From NCBI GenBank assembly GCA_015060485.1, contig SUYI01000019.1, forward strand, positions 1-64,000: 64,000 bases of DNA. The letters run 5' to 3'. Of the stretch, positions 16,599 through 27,572 are shown piece by piece. The stretch comes from Prevotella sp. Lineage in GTDB: Bacteria > Bacteroidota > Bacteroidia > Bacteroidales > Bacteroidaceae. A model generated the notes under the pieces. The model ran no database searches, was not told where the DNA came from, and saw nothing but the letters and a program-made list of their open reading frames with translations. Within the stretch, counting starts at the first letter, position 1. Each line of letters starts with the position of its first letter. A program made the position numbers and the translations under genes.

Positions 16599-18206
16599 AT
16601 GAAGAGAATTATGTTTATGTTGGCAGCGCTGCTGATGCTAAGTACGGCAGACGCCAATGCACAGGGATTCCTGAAAAAGCTGAAGCAGAAGGCCCAGGCC
16701 GCTGTCAGCAGCATCACAGGTACAGAGAATGAAGATAGTGAAGAACAGCAGGATGCCGACAGCGACGAGCCTGCCGATCCCTCAAACCTTACTGTGGCTC
16801 AGGGCAACGACATCGTGCCCAAGCGCAAGACGTCAACCATCACGTGGGACGGCACCATCACACCCAGCAAGGCTTCTACAGCGTCGGCGCTGATGAAGGA
16901 ACTGCCCGCGCTGCCCTCTGCCGAGAAGATGGCCCGCAGCACGATGGAGGAGCGCGATGCCTATACGCAGAAGATAGCTGCTGTCACCCTGCGTGCCGAG
17001 CAGTTGCAGAAAGGCAGCGACGAGTGCTCCGACGCAGAGATGGAAGCCCAGCGCCAGAAATGGGAGAACAAGATACAGGACATGTTCGGACTGACGAAAG
17101 AAGAGTTTGCCATCCTGAACGACGAGAATGCCAGCGAGGCCAAGAAGGAGCCTATCCGCCAGAAGATGCTGTCGAAAATCATAGGTACTGACGGTGCTGA
17201 TATGGCTGAGATGAAACGTTTCGAGCAGATGAGCGAGAAGGAGCAGGAGGCTTATATCAAGGCTCATCCTGACTTTATGCAGAAAATGATGAAGATAGGC
17301 CAGAACGCAGGCAACTTCGCCAAGAATGCCAACAAGATGACGGAAGCCCTCAACGGATATACGGCTAAGCTGGGCAGGCTGATGCAGGACTATGTAAAGG
17401 CTTTGGAGCGCGAAGAGCAGCACAGCTATGAGGGCATTGCCAAGAAATATAATGGCAAGCTGAAGATACTGTACGACCAGATTTGTGCCTCGGACGACGC
17501 CGTAAGGGTGGATGCCCTCTATGCCGAGGCCGACGAGTTGCTCTATAAGTATCGCCTGGAGGCTGCAAAGGAGTATCGTGCTTCGCTGCAACGCCAGATT
17601 GCCGAGGCCAAGAAGTTTGCTGCTGAATATGCACGTCTGTCGAAGGAGGTGGTTGCCAGCGGTGACCTGCCAGAGTGTGCTATCGGACGTACTGACCTGA
17701 ATGCAGTCATCATGGTGGGTAACCTGTTGGATGAAGCCTACAAGGAACTGCCTGAACTGGAGTCTCTGCCCGTTTGTCGGGAGGTGCTTTACACACTGCC
17801 TAAAGGCTGGAGCTTCGGCGTGTGGGAGTGTCGAGGATTCATGGGAGCCGTTGATGGCTTCAAGGCAGGGAGCAGCTGGCCACTCTTGGCCGACAACCGT
17901 ACGGGCGATCATGCGGAGTACGCTGTCGTAGAGAATGGCAATTTCCGCAAGATCAGCGAGAGTGAGCTGGAGAAAATCAACAAACAGGCAGACCAGCGCC
18001 TGAAGAGCGCAAGCAAGAACAATCCGCCTTATGGCACTTACAAGAGCCGCAGTGGACTGCGTGTGGTGGAATACAGTAAGACAGGTGAGCTGATTGTCAA
18101 CGGCATGACTACGTTTTACCCCGTTGCCTTTACGGCTAAGGACAACGCGCTGGAATGGATTATCCTCAGTGAAGGCGATATCGTGAAGTGTACTTATAAG
18201 CTTTAA
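16599..18206 (+). CDS. Secreted helical protein, family unknown
   Basis: 535 residues, not recognised. Signal peptide (about 1-21, ending NANA), then a basic helix starting QGFLKKLKQKAQAAV and an acidic stretch (about 45-65), the same layout as the protein encoded at 14936. The middle (about 110-380) is strongly helical, rich in Lys/Glu/Ala and likely coiled-coil. The last 150 residues look more globular, with SFGVWECRGFMGAV and a C-terminal domain of beta character. The start was chosen 30 bp after the -7 element. The next gene begins immediately after its stop codon, so the two form an operon. Co-regulation with the 14936 gene through the shared palindrome is inferred. Confidence 0.75.
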   Translation: MKRIMFMLAALLMLSTADANAQGFLKKLKQKAQAAVSSITGTENEDSEEQQDADSDEPADPSNLTVAQGNDIVPKRKTSTITWDGTITPSKASTASALMKELPALPSAEKMARSTMEERDAYTQKIAAVTLRAEQLQKGSDECSDAEMEAQRQKWENKIQDMFGLTKEEFAILNDENASEAKKEPIRQKMLSKIIGTDGADMAEMKRFEQMSEKEQEAYIKAHPDFMQKMMKIGQNAGNFAKNANKMTEALNGYTAKLGRLMQDYVKALEREEQHSYEGIAKKYNGKLKILYDQICASDDAVRVDALYAEADELLYKYRLEAAKEYRASLQRQIAEAKKFAAEYARLSKEVVASGDLPECAIGRTDLNAVIMVGNLLDEAYKELPELESLPVCREVLYTLPKGWSFGVWECRGFMGAVDGFKAGSSWPLLADNRTGDHAEYAVVENGNFRKISESELEKINKQADQRLKSASKNNPPYGTYKSRSGLRVVEYSKTGELIVNGMTTFYPVAFTAKDNALEWIILSEGDIVKCTYKL

Positions 18207-18929
18207 ATGTTAAACGAAATAAAATATTTTTTGCTGTGGCTCCTGCTCGTGACGGGCAGCGCCACAGCTTTTTCAGTCAATTACCAGAAGGTCTTCAGTA
18301 CTGACTGGACGGAAGCTGAACGCTATGTCCGTGAACACCATGAGGACTGGGAGAAAGAGTTCGACCTTTTTGGTGTCGACAGTCGTATGGCTGAGGCTGT
18401 TGTCTTCCCTGAACTTATCCGCTATTCCATGTGGAAGGACGAGATAGAGCGTGCTGCTGTCAATGGGCTATACATCAGCAAGGGTAGGGAAGGTGCTAAC
18501 TTCTCGATAGGCCGTTTCCAAATGAAACCCTCGTTTGCCGAGGAGGTCGAGCAGGCATGGAACGCATCTCCGCTGGCCAAGGAGTATGGCTTTTCGTTCA
18601 ATCTCGCAGATAATAACGAAGCCCGTCGTTCGCGGGTGCGCCGTCTGAGCACAGAAGAAGGACAATGTCGTTATCTGGTCATCTTTATCCGTCTGCAGCA
18701 GCAGCGTCTTCCCCAATTACAGAAAGTGTCGAAAGAACAGCAGGTCCGTCTTTTGGCCACAGCCTACAACCGTTCGTTCTCAGCATCCTGGCAGTCGCTC
18801 TGCAAGATGCAGCACGAACGTCATTTCCATACCGACGTCATTAAAACCCGCAGCACCCGCTTCTATTGCTATGCAGCCATCGCTGCACAGTGGTTTTCAA
18901 AGAAAGTATCAAGAAAAACCGAGAAATAG
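18207..18929 (+). CDS. Secreted protein, possible lysozyme-like fold
   Basis: 240 residues with a signal peptide (about 1-22). I do not recognise a named family. The stretches AVVFPELIRYS and, about 35 residues on, NFSIGRFQMKPSFAEEVE resemble the Glu and the Ser-x-Gly-x-Phe-Gln elements of lytic transglycosylase/lysozyme folds; ATAYNRSFSASW may match the later A-Y-N element of such folds. If so, it would act on peptidoglycan, which would fit the OmpA-domain neighbour. The start codon directly follows the previous stop (TAA then ATG), indicating translational coupling. Confidence 0.6.
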   Translation: MLNEIKYFLLWLLLVTGSATAFSVNYQKVFSTDWTEAERYVREHHEDWEKEFDLFGVDSRMAEAVVFPELIRYSMWKDEIERAAVNGLYISKGREGANFSIGRFQMKPSFAEEVEQAWNASPLAKEYGFSFNLADNNEARRSRVRRLSTEEGQCRYLVIFIRLQQQRLPQLQKVSKEQQVRLLATAYNRSFSASWQSLCKMQHERHFHTDVIKTRSTRFYCYAAIAAQWFSKKVSRKTEK

Positions 18930-18948
18930 AAACAATTTGGTGGTTTCT

Positions 18949-18979
18949 TTGGTGATTTCGCAAATAATTCGTAACTTTG
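18949..18979 (+). promoter_or_regulatory. Promoter of the 2-oxoacid oxidoreductase operon
   Basis: TTTG at 18949-18952 and TAACTTTG at 18972-18979, 19 bp apart, 40 bp before the ferredoxin-subunit start. Confidence 0.8.
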
Positions 18980-19018
18980 CAAGCCAAATCAGGATTTAAT
19001 GCATTAAACAAATATATT

Positions 19019-19249
19019 ATGGCTAAAATGAAAGGCGCCATTGTGGTTGATACTGAAAGGTGCAAGGGATGCCAGTTGTGCATCATTGCTTGCCCCCAGA
19101 AGGTTATCGCCCTGGCCAACAAAGTGAATCTGCACGGTTATCCCTATGTGGAGGCTGTCAACGAGGAGGCCTGCGTGGGCTGTGCTTCGTGTGGCATTGT
19201 CTGCCCAGACGGTTGCATCACCGTGTATCGTAAAAAAATGGAGGAGTAA
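19019..19249 (+). CDS. 2-oxoacid:ferredoxin oxidoreductase, ferredoxin-like (delta) subunit
   Basis: 76 residues. Two CxxCxxCxxxC clusters, C15-C18-C21-C25 and C52-C55-C58-C62, bind two [4Fe-4S] centres that pass electrons out of the enzyme. The start MAKMKGAIVV is preferred over an in-frame ATG at 18977 that overlaps the promoter. It is the first gene of the operon; the alpha subunit gene starts 5 bp later. Substrate (2-oxoglutarate or branched-chain 2-oxoacid) cannot be read from this subunit. Confidence 0.93.
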   Translation: MAKMKGAIVVDTERCKGCQLCIIACPQKVIALANKVNLHGYPYVEAVNEEACVGCASCGIVCPDGCITVYRKKMEE

Positions 19250-19254
19250 GAGAA

Positions 19255-20337
19255 ATGGAAGAGAAAGAAGTTGTATTGATGAAAGGCAATGAGGCTATTG
19301 CCCATGCTGCTATTCGTTGCGGATGCGACGGCTATTTCGGCTATCCTATTACTCCGCAGAGTGAAGTGATTGAGACGCTGGCTGAGCTGAAGCCCTGGGA
19401 GACCACTGGTATGAAGGTGGTTCAAGCTGAGAGCGAGCTGGCCTCTATTTATATGGTCTATGGCGCTGCCGGAGCCGGTAAGCGTGCCATGACTTCGTCG
19501 AGTTCTCCTGGTATCGCGCTGATGCAGGAGGGTATCACTTATATGGCTGGTGCCGAGGTACCGGGTGTGTTTGTGAACGTTCAGCGCGGCGGTCCCGGAC
19601 TGGGAACCATCCAGCCTTCGCAGGGTGACTATTTCCAGGCTACCCGTGGCGGTGGTAATGGCGACTACAAGGTCATTGTGCTGGCTCCGTCAAGTGTACA
19701 GGAGATGGCCGATTTCGTAGACCTGGCCTTCGAGCTGGCATTCAAGTATCGCAACCCTGCCATGATTCTGAGCGATGGTGTCATTGGTCAGATGATGGAG
19801 AAGGTGGTGCTGCCGCCGTTTAAGCCCCGTCGCACCGACGAGGAGGTGATTAAGCAGTGCCCGTGGGCTTCTACTGGTAAGCCGAAGGGTGGCCGTGAGC
19901 GTGTGGTGATTACCTCTTTGGAGCTGAAGCCTGAGATTATGGAGCAGCGTAACATCGCCCTTCAGGAGAAATATGCTAAGATTCAGGAGAACGAGGTTCG
20001 TTTCGAGGAGCAGCAGATGGACGATGCTGAATATGCTATCGTGGCCTTCGGCAGTGCTGCCCGTATCGCAGAGAAGTCTGTAGAGATTGCCCGTGAACAG
20101 GGTATCAAGGTAGGACTGTTCCGTCCTATCACGCTGTTCCCATTCCCCATCAAGGAGATTACGGCGCTGTCGAAGAAGGTAAAGGGTATCCTCGTGGCTG
20201 AGATCAATGCCGGACAGATGGTACAGGATGTTCGCCTTGCTGTGAACGGTGCTGTGCCCGTAGAGCAGTTCGGTCGTCTGGGTGGTATCGTTCCCGATCC
20301 TGAAGAAATCGTTGAAGCACTTAAAAAGGTTATGTAA
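19255..20337 (+). CDS. 2-oxoacid:ferredoxin oxidoreductase, alpha subunit (VorB/KorA type)
   Basis: 360 residues. Oxidative decarboxylation of a 2-oxoacid to acyl-CoA with reduction of ferredoxin. It has the pyrimidine-binding domain start KGNEAIAHAAIRCGCDGYFG with YPITPQSE, the Gly-rich MTSSSSPGIALMQEG region and a C-terminal transketolase-like domain (VAFGSAARIAEKSVEIAREQ, GLFRPITLFPFP). The length and motifs match the family usually annotated VorB (3-methyl-2-oxobutanoate) in Bacteroidales; 2-oxoglutarate is an alternative. The beta subunit gene follows after 3 bp. Confidence 0.93.
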   Translation: MEEKEVVLMKGNEAIAHAAIRCGCDGYFGYPITPQSEVIETLAELKPWETTGMKVVQAESELASIYMVYGAAGAGKRAMTSSSSPGIALMQEGITYMAGAEVPGVFVNVQRGGPGLGTIQPSQGDYFQATRGGGNGDYKVIVLAPSSVQEMADFVDLAFELAFKYRNPAMILSDGVIGQMMEKVVLPPFKPRRTDEEVIKQCPWASTGKPKGGRERVVITSLELKPEIMEQRNIALQEKYAKIQENEVRFEEQQMDDAEYAIVAFGSAARIAEKSVEIAREQGIKVGLFRPITLFPFPIKEITALSKKVKGILVAEINAGQMVQDVRLAVNGAVPVEQFGRLGGIVPDPEEIVEALKKVM

Positions 20338-20340
20338 GCT

Positions 20341-21111
20341 ATGGATAGAAATCAAATAGTTCAACCAGAGAACATCGTCTGCAAGAAGCCGACGCTGATG
20401 AACGACAACAATATGCACTACTGCCCGGGCTGTAGTCACGGTGTGGTGCATAAGCTCATTGCCGAAGTCATCGAAGAGATGGGTATGGAAGACAAGGCCG
20501 TAGGTGTATCGCCTGTAGGCTGTGCCGTCTTCGCGTACAATTATATAGATATCGACTGGCAGGAGGCTGCCCACGGTCGTGCTCCCGCACTGGCTACGGG
20601 TATCAAGCGCTGCTGGCCTGATCGTCTGGTGTTCACCTATCAGGGTGACGGCGACTTGGCTTGTATTGGTACCTGTGAGACCATCCATGCCTTGAACCGT
20701 GGCGAGAACATCGTGATTATCTTCGTCAACAATGCCATCTATGGTATGACGGGAGGTCAGATGGCTCCAACGACGCTGATTGGTCAGAAGACGTCGACCT
20801 GTCCTTATGGCCGTGACCCGCAGCTGCATGGCTATCCCCTGAAGATGGCCGATATCGCTGCTCAGTTGGAGGGTACCTGCTACGTCACTCGTCAGAGTGT
20901 TGAAAGCGTAGGCTCTATCAACAAGGCCAAGAAGGCACTGCGCAAGGCTTTCGAAGCTTCTATGGCTGGTAAGGGAAGCTCGCTCGTAGAGTTCGTCTCA
21001 ACGTGTAACAGCGGTTGGAAGCTGACTCCTGCTAAGGCTAACGAATGGATGAAGGAGAACATGTTTCCCTTCTATCCCAAGGGTGACTTGAAGGACACGA
21101 CGGGATTATAA
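20341..21111 (+). CDS. 2-oxoacid:ferredoxin oxidoreductase, TPP-binding beta subunit
   Basis: 256 residues. Binds thiamine diphosphate and the metal ion through GDGDLACIGTCETIHA and the downstream NNAIYGMTGGQMAPTT. Cysteines C28 and C31 in YCPGCSHG belong to the family's proximal iron-sulphur site. It forms the catalytic unit with the alpha subunit encoded just upstream. The gamma subunit gene is separated from it by an unrelated lipocalin/TPR gene. Confidence 0.93.
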   Translation: MDRNQIVQPENIVCKKPTLMNDNNMHYCPGCSHGVVHKLIAEVIEEMGMEDKAVGVSPVGCAVFAYNYIDIDWQEAAHGRAPALATGIKRCWPDRLVFTYQGDGDLACIGTCETIHALNRGENIVIIFVNNAIYGMTGGQMAPTTLIGQKTSTCPYGRDPQLHGYPLKMADIAAQLEGTCYVTRQSVESVGSINKAKKALRKAFEASMAGKGSSLVEFVSTCNSGWKLTPAKANEWMKENMFPFYPKGDLKDTTGL

Positions 21112-21114
21112 TTA

Positions 21115-21140
21115 AGAGTTAAGAATTAAGAGTTAAGAGA
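21115..21140 (+). repeat. Heptamer repeat (TTAAGAR)n before a start codon
   Basis: TTAAGAG-TTAAGAA-TTAAGAG-TTAAGAG fills most of the gap between the beta subunit gene and the next start codon (ATG 21143). Confidence 0.85.
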
Positions 21141-21142
21141 AT

Positions 21143-22645
21143 ATGAAGAAGCTGTTTGTTCTTTTCGTATCGGGTCTGTTGTCGCTGACGGCAACGGCAC
21201 AGCAGTCTGACTTGGTTGGTTCGTGGCAGCTGTTGGATGCCAATGGCAATCCCAGGACTTACGTGAAGGTTTTCATGCCTGACGGCAAGTTGCTCGGCCA
21301 GAGCTTCAATGACGACTTCACTGTCAGCAGCGTGTGGTTTATGTCGAACTACAAGGTGTTGAACGACTCGTCGTATGTCGATCATGCCTTCTATCATTCG
21401 AACATCCTCTATGAGCGCGACTATTTCGTGACTTTCCACAAGGAGAGCGACAGCCTGTTGGTGAGCACATACATCGACTACAGAATGAACAATCTGGGTG
21501 CTATCATGACAGAGCGTTGGAAGAAGATGAATCGTGAGCTGCCCGTCTATACTGACGCCGAGTGGAAGGCACTGCAGCAGAAGTCGATGGCAGAGTTCGA
21601 CCGCTTGCCCCAGGAAGGACAAACTGTTGAGCAATATGCTCAGAAGCTTTATGACAAGGCCCAAGACTACCAGAAGTCCAACAAGCTGGACCGTGCCTGT
21701 GAGGCATTGCTCATGAGAGCAGAGTTGGACACAACCAATTTGGCATGGCAGAAGGATGCCGCTCAGTTCTTCTTGTATAGACATATGGCACCTGCCGCAG
21801 CAGAAAAGATAGTCAACCGCATCATCCGCCTCGCTGAGGCCCAGGCACCCACACCCACCGATACCAGTGTGGTGCGAGCCTATCGAAATCTGGCATATAT
21901 GTACAGCTATAGAGGCAACAATGCTTTGCCGCAAGTGCGTAGTACCATCAACAAAGTCATCGATATGGAGACCAAGGCTGGTCATCAGCCCTCGGAAGGA
22001 TATGGCTTGGACTATTACGTATTGGCTGAAACCTATTTGCCCGAAGGCAACTTCAAGGTAATGGGCGACTGTATCGAGAAGTGCATCAACATCCTGGAGA
22101 AAGTTCCCAATGTGTTTAAGGCGCAGATGGGCGAGGCTTATATGTTGAAAGGTATTAGCCTGATCCGTACAAATCGTATTCACGAAGGCATCGAAGTCTT
22201 GCTGAATCAGGCGGTTCCGAATTTTTTGGCTGAAGATAGCCCAGTGAAGGAGAAAGTGCCCCTGATGGTTTATCCGTTGGTTTTCAATGCCTATGGGGAT
22301 TTGATAGAAAAGAATCCCAAGGACAAGAATCTGCTGAAGGAGTATCAGCAGTTCATGGCCGACAAGCTGCTCGTTGCTGTGTTCAACAGTACCGACAAGA
22401 AGCGTAACCTCTTTGGTGAATACTACGTTGTGGAAAACGGCTCTTGGAACGTGGAGAATCCTGTACCATCATTCGACAATCTCCGTTTTGTGCTCCAGAA
22501 GGGAGACGAGCATATGGAAGTCGTCAAGGATTCTGAAGATGAGCAGGTCGGCATCATGAGAATTGATATCGTCGACGCGGCCAAGAAGCAGGAAGTGATT
22601 AACAAGTGGAAGGCCTACAAGAAGGATAAAAAGGTTAAAAAGTAA
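21143..22645 (+). CDS. Secreted protein with DUF4488-like lipocalin domain and TPR region
   Basis: 500 residues. Signal peptide (about 1-19, MKKLFVLFVSGLLSLTATA), then about 115 residues beginning DLVGSWQLLDANGNPRTYVK that resemble the DUF4488 lipocalin-like domain, then a long helical TPR-like part. Nothing in it suggests a redox role. It lies inside the oxidoreductase operon between the beta and gamma subunit genes, 31 bp and 19 bp from its neighbours, so it is probably cotranscribed. Its last codons (DKKVKK) are formed by the simple repeat that precedes the next gene. Domain assignment is moderate. Confidence 0.75.
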   Translation: MKKLFVLFVSGLLSLTATAQQSDLVGSWQLLDANGNPRTYVKVFMPDGKLLGQSFNDDFTVSSVWFMSNYKVLNDSSYVDHAFYHSNILYERDYFVTFHKESDSLLVSTYIDYRMNNLGAIMTERWKKMNRELPVYTDAEWKALQQKSMAEFDRLPQEGQTVEQYAQKLYDKAQDYQKSNKLDRACEALLMRAELDTTNLAWQKDAAQFFLYRHMAPAAAEKIVNRIIRLAEAQAPTPTDTSVVRAYRNLAYMYSYRGNNALPQVRSTINKVIDMETKAGHQPSEGYGLDYYVLAETYLPEGNFKVMGDCIEKCINILEKVPNVFKAQMGEAYMLKGISLIRTNRIHEGIEVLLNQAVPNFLAEDSPVKEKVPLMVYPLVFNAYGDLIEKNPKDKNLLKEYQQFMADKLLVAVFNSTDKKRNLFGEYYVVENGSWNVENPVPSFDNLRFVLQKGDEHMEVVKDSEDEQVGIMRIDIVDAAKKQEVINKWKAYKKDKKVKK

Positions 22646-22661
22646 AAAGGTAAAAAAGTAA
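22625..22661 (+). repeat. AAAAAGGT-type repeat spanning a stop and the next start
   Basis: AAAAAGGTTAAAAAGTAAAA and AGGTAAAAAAGTAAAA form a degenerate 7-8 nt repeat. It codes the last residues of the TPR protein and fills the gap to ATG 22665. Same type as before yidC. Confidence 0.8.
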
Positions 22662-22664
22662 AAT

Positions 22665-23207
22665 ATGAAGAAAGAAATCATCATATCCGGTTTCGGTGGT
22701 CAGGGCGTGCTCTCGATGGGTAAGATTCTGGCCTATAGTGGACTGATGGAGGACAAGGAAGTGACGTGGATGCCCGCTTACGGTCCCGAGCAGCGCGGTG
22801 GTACGGCCAACGTGACGGTTATCGTCAGCGACGAGCGTATCTCGTCGCCCATCCTCAGTAAGTATGACATCGCCGTAGTGCTGAACCAGCCTTCGCTGGA
22901 GAAGTTCGAGCCGAAGATCAAGCCCGGCGGCATTCTGATCTACGACGGCTTCGGCATCATCAACAAGCCCACGCGTAAGGACATCACCGTCTACGAGATC
23001 AATGCGATGGACAAGGCTGCCGAGATGAAGAACGGTAAGGTGTTCAACATGATTGTGCTGGGCGGATTGCTGAAGGTGGCTCCCGTGGTGAGCGACAAGG
23101 GCGTAGAGAAGGCTCTGAAGAAGACGCTGCCCGAGCGTCATCATGCGCTGATTCCCCTGAACATGGAGGCGCTGAAGGAAGGTGCAAAGATTATTGAGCA
23201 GAAATAA
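22665..23207 (+). CDS. 2-oxoacid:ferredoxin oxidoreductase, gamma subunit
   Basis: 180 residues, a complete gamma domain. It starts MKKEIIISGFGGQGVLSMGK with the GxGGQG motif, followed by MPAYGPEQRGGTANVTV, both typical of the subunit that holds the CoA-binding part of the enzyme. Last gene of the operon; a terminator-like hairpin follows. With the delta, alpha and beta subunits this completes a four-subunit enzyme. Confidence 0.93.
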   Translation: MKKEIIISGFGGQGVLSMGKILAYSGLMEDKEVTWMPAYGPEQRGGTANVTVIVSDERISSPILSKYDIAVVLNQPSLEKFEPKIKPGGILIYDGFGIINKPTRKDITVYEINAMDKAAEMKNGKVFNMIVLGGLLKVAPVVSDKGVEKALKKTLPERHHALIPLNMEALKEGAKIIEQK

Positions 23208-23239
23208 CTTCGATAATAACGAGAAAATCGGGCTGACTA

Positions 23240-26377
<3,138 letters not shown>

Positions 26378-26378
26378 A

Positions 26379-26420
26379 CAACGGATTTATATAACAACGG
26401 ATTTATACAACAACGGATTT
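26379..26420 (+). repeat. Direct repeats ACAACGGATTTATA
   Basis: Three near-identical 15-16 nt units beginning ACAACGGATTT follow the stop codon; the third forms the left arm of the inverted repeat at 26410-26494. Confidence 0.8.
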
Positions 26421-26494
26421 CACGGATTAAACGGATTTTTTACCTCATGATAATCAGTAGTGGGGTAATCCGTTTAATCCGTGAAATCCGTTGT
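26410..26494. terminator. 28-bp perfect inverted repeat between convergent genes
   Basis: 26410-26437 (starting ACAACGGATTTCACGG) is the exact reverse complement of 26467-26494. The loop is 29 nt. It can act as a terminator on both strands for the beta-galactosidase gene and hisC. Confidence 0.8.
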
Positions 26495-26503
26495 ATGTCG
26501 CTG

Positions 26504-27538
26504 TTAGTATTGCCGCAGGGCTGCTAACAGTTCGTTGTTTTCTGTGCGGTTGCCGATGGTGACGCGCAGACAGTTCTGGCAAAGCTGAATCTTGTGGCGG
26601 TTGCGAACAATGATGCCTTTGTCGACCAGGTAGTTGTAGATGGCATTCGCATCAGTCATACGGGCCAAGAAGAAGTTGGCGTCGGTCTTGTAGAGCTGTT
26701 CACAGATAGGCAATTCCTGAAATGCCTGCATCAGTCGGGTGCGTTCAGCCAACAATATCTTGACGTACTTATCGATTTCGAAGGGGTCCTTCAGCATCTC
26801 CAAGGCTTGCTGTTGGGTGAGCTGGTTGACGTTATAGGGATATTTCACCTTATTATATATATTGACAATCTCCTTCGAAGCGAAGGCCATGCCCAGACGG
26901 ATGGCTGCAGAGCCCCACGCTTTCGACATCGTCTGAAGGATGATGAGGTTGGGGTGCGTGGGCAGTTCCTGTCGCAGCGACAGCTGCTGGGCAAAGTCGA
27001 TATAAGCCTCGTCAACAATAACGATACCCTCGAAACCTTCTATAACCTTTAGAATCTCGTCGCGGTTCAGCGAGTTGCCCGTGGGATTGTTGGGTGAACA
27101 GAGCCAGATGATTTTTGTGTTTGCATCGCATGCAGCCAACAGCTTTTCTGCTTGAAACTCGAAGTTCTCGTCGAGCAAAACAGGACGATACTCTACGTCG
27201 TTGATGTCGGCGCATACCTTGTACATGCCGTAGGTGGGCGCAATGGCTACGACGTTGTCGCGACCGGGATTGCAGAAGATGCGGTAGGGTAGGTCGATGG
27301 CCTCGTCGCTGCCGTTACCGAGAAAAATCATTTCCTCGGGAACACCCTTGACCTTCTTCAAAGCACTCTTCACTTCGCGCTGCAGTGGGTCGGGGTAGCG
27401 GTTGTAGGGAGTATTGTACGGATTCTCGTTGGCATCGAGAAAGACGTGAGCCTCCTTGCCGGAATACTCATCGCGAGCGCTACTATACGGAGCCAGACTC
27501 CAAATATTTGGACGTACCAGTTTCTCTAAGCTAATCAT
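26504..27538 (-). CDS. hisC: Histidinol-phosphate aminotransferase
   Basis: 344 residues. PLP enzyme that makes histidinol phosphate in histidine biosynthesis. Schiff-base Lys206 lies in [23 protein letters not shown] and the DEAYIDF pocket are present, and substrate-binding [10 protein letters not shown] occurs near residue 75. The start [10 protein letters not shown] at 27538 is favoured; an alternative ATG 9 bp upstream arises from the TTTGAAC heptamer repeat. Third gene of a hisG-hisD-hisC operon. No hisB follows, although Bacteroidales operons often continue with it. Confidence 0.95.
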   Translation of the reverse strand: MISLEKLVRPNIWSLAPYSSARDEYSGKEAHVFLDANENPYNTPYNRYPDPLQREVKSALKKVKGVPEEMIFLGNGSDEAIDLPYRIFCNPGRDNVVAIAPTYGMYKVCADINDVEYRPVLLDENFEFQAEKLLAACDANTKIIWLCSPNNPTGNSLNRDEILKVIEGFEGIVIVDEAYIDFAQQLSLRQELPTHPNLIILQTMSKAWGSAAIRLGMAFASKEIVNIYNKVKYPYNVNQLTQQQALEMLKDPFEIDKYVKILLAERTRLMQAFQELPICEQLYKTDANFFLARMTDANAIYNYLVDKGIIVRNRHKIQLCQNCLRVTIGNRTENNELLAALRQY

Positions 27539-27572
27539 AAAGTTCAAAGTTCAAAGATCAATGTTCAAAGAT
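27539..27572 (-). repeat. Heptamer repeat (TTTGAAC)n between hisD and hisC
   Basis: On the coding strand, imperfect TTTGAAC heptamers run from inside the last codons of hisD to the hisC start. They encode the last residues of HisD (SLNIDL). Confidence 0.85.

Noticed and set aside
26410..26494. 28-bp inverted repeat as the ends of a small insertion element
   Set aside because: Only 29 nt lie between the arms and no target duplication is seen; a convergent terminator is simpler.
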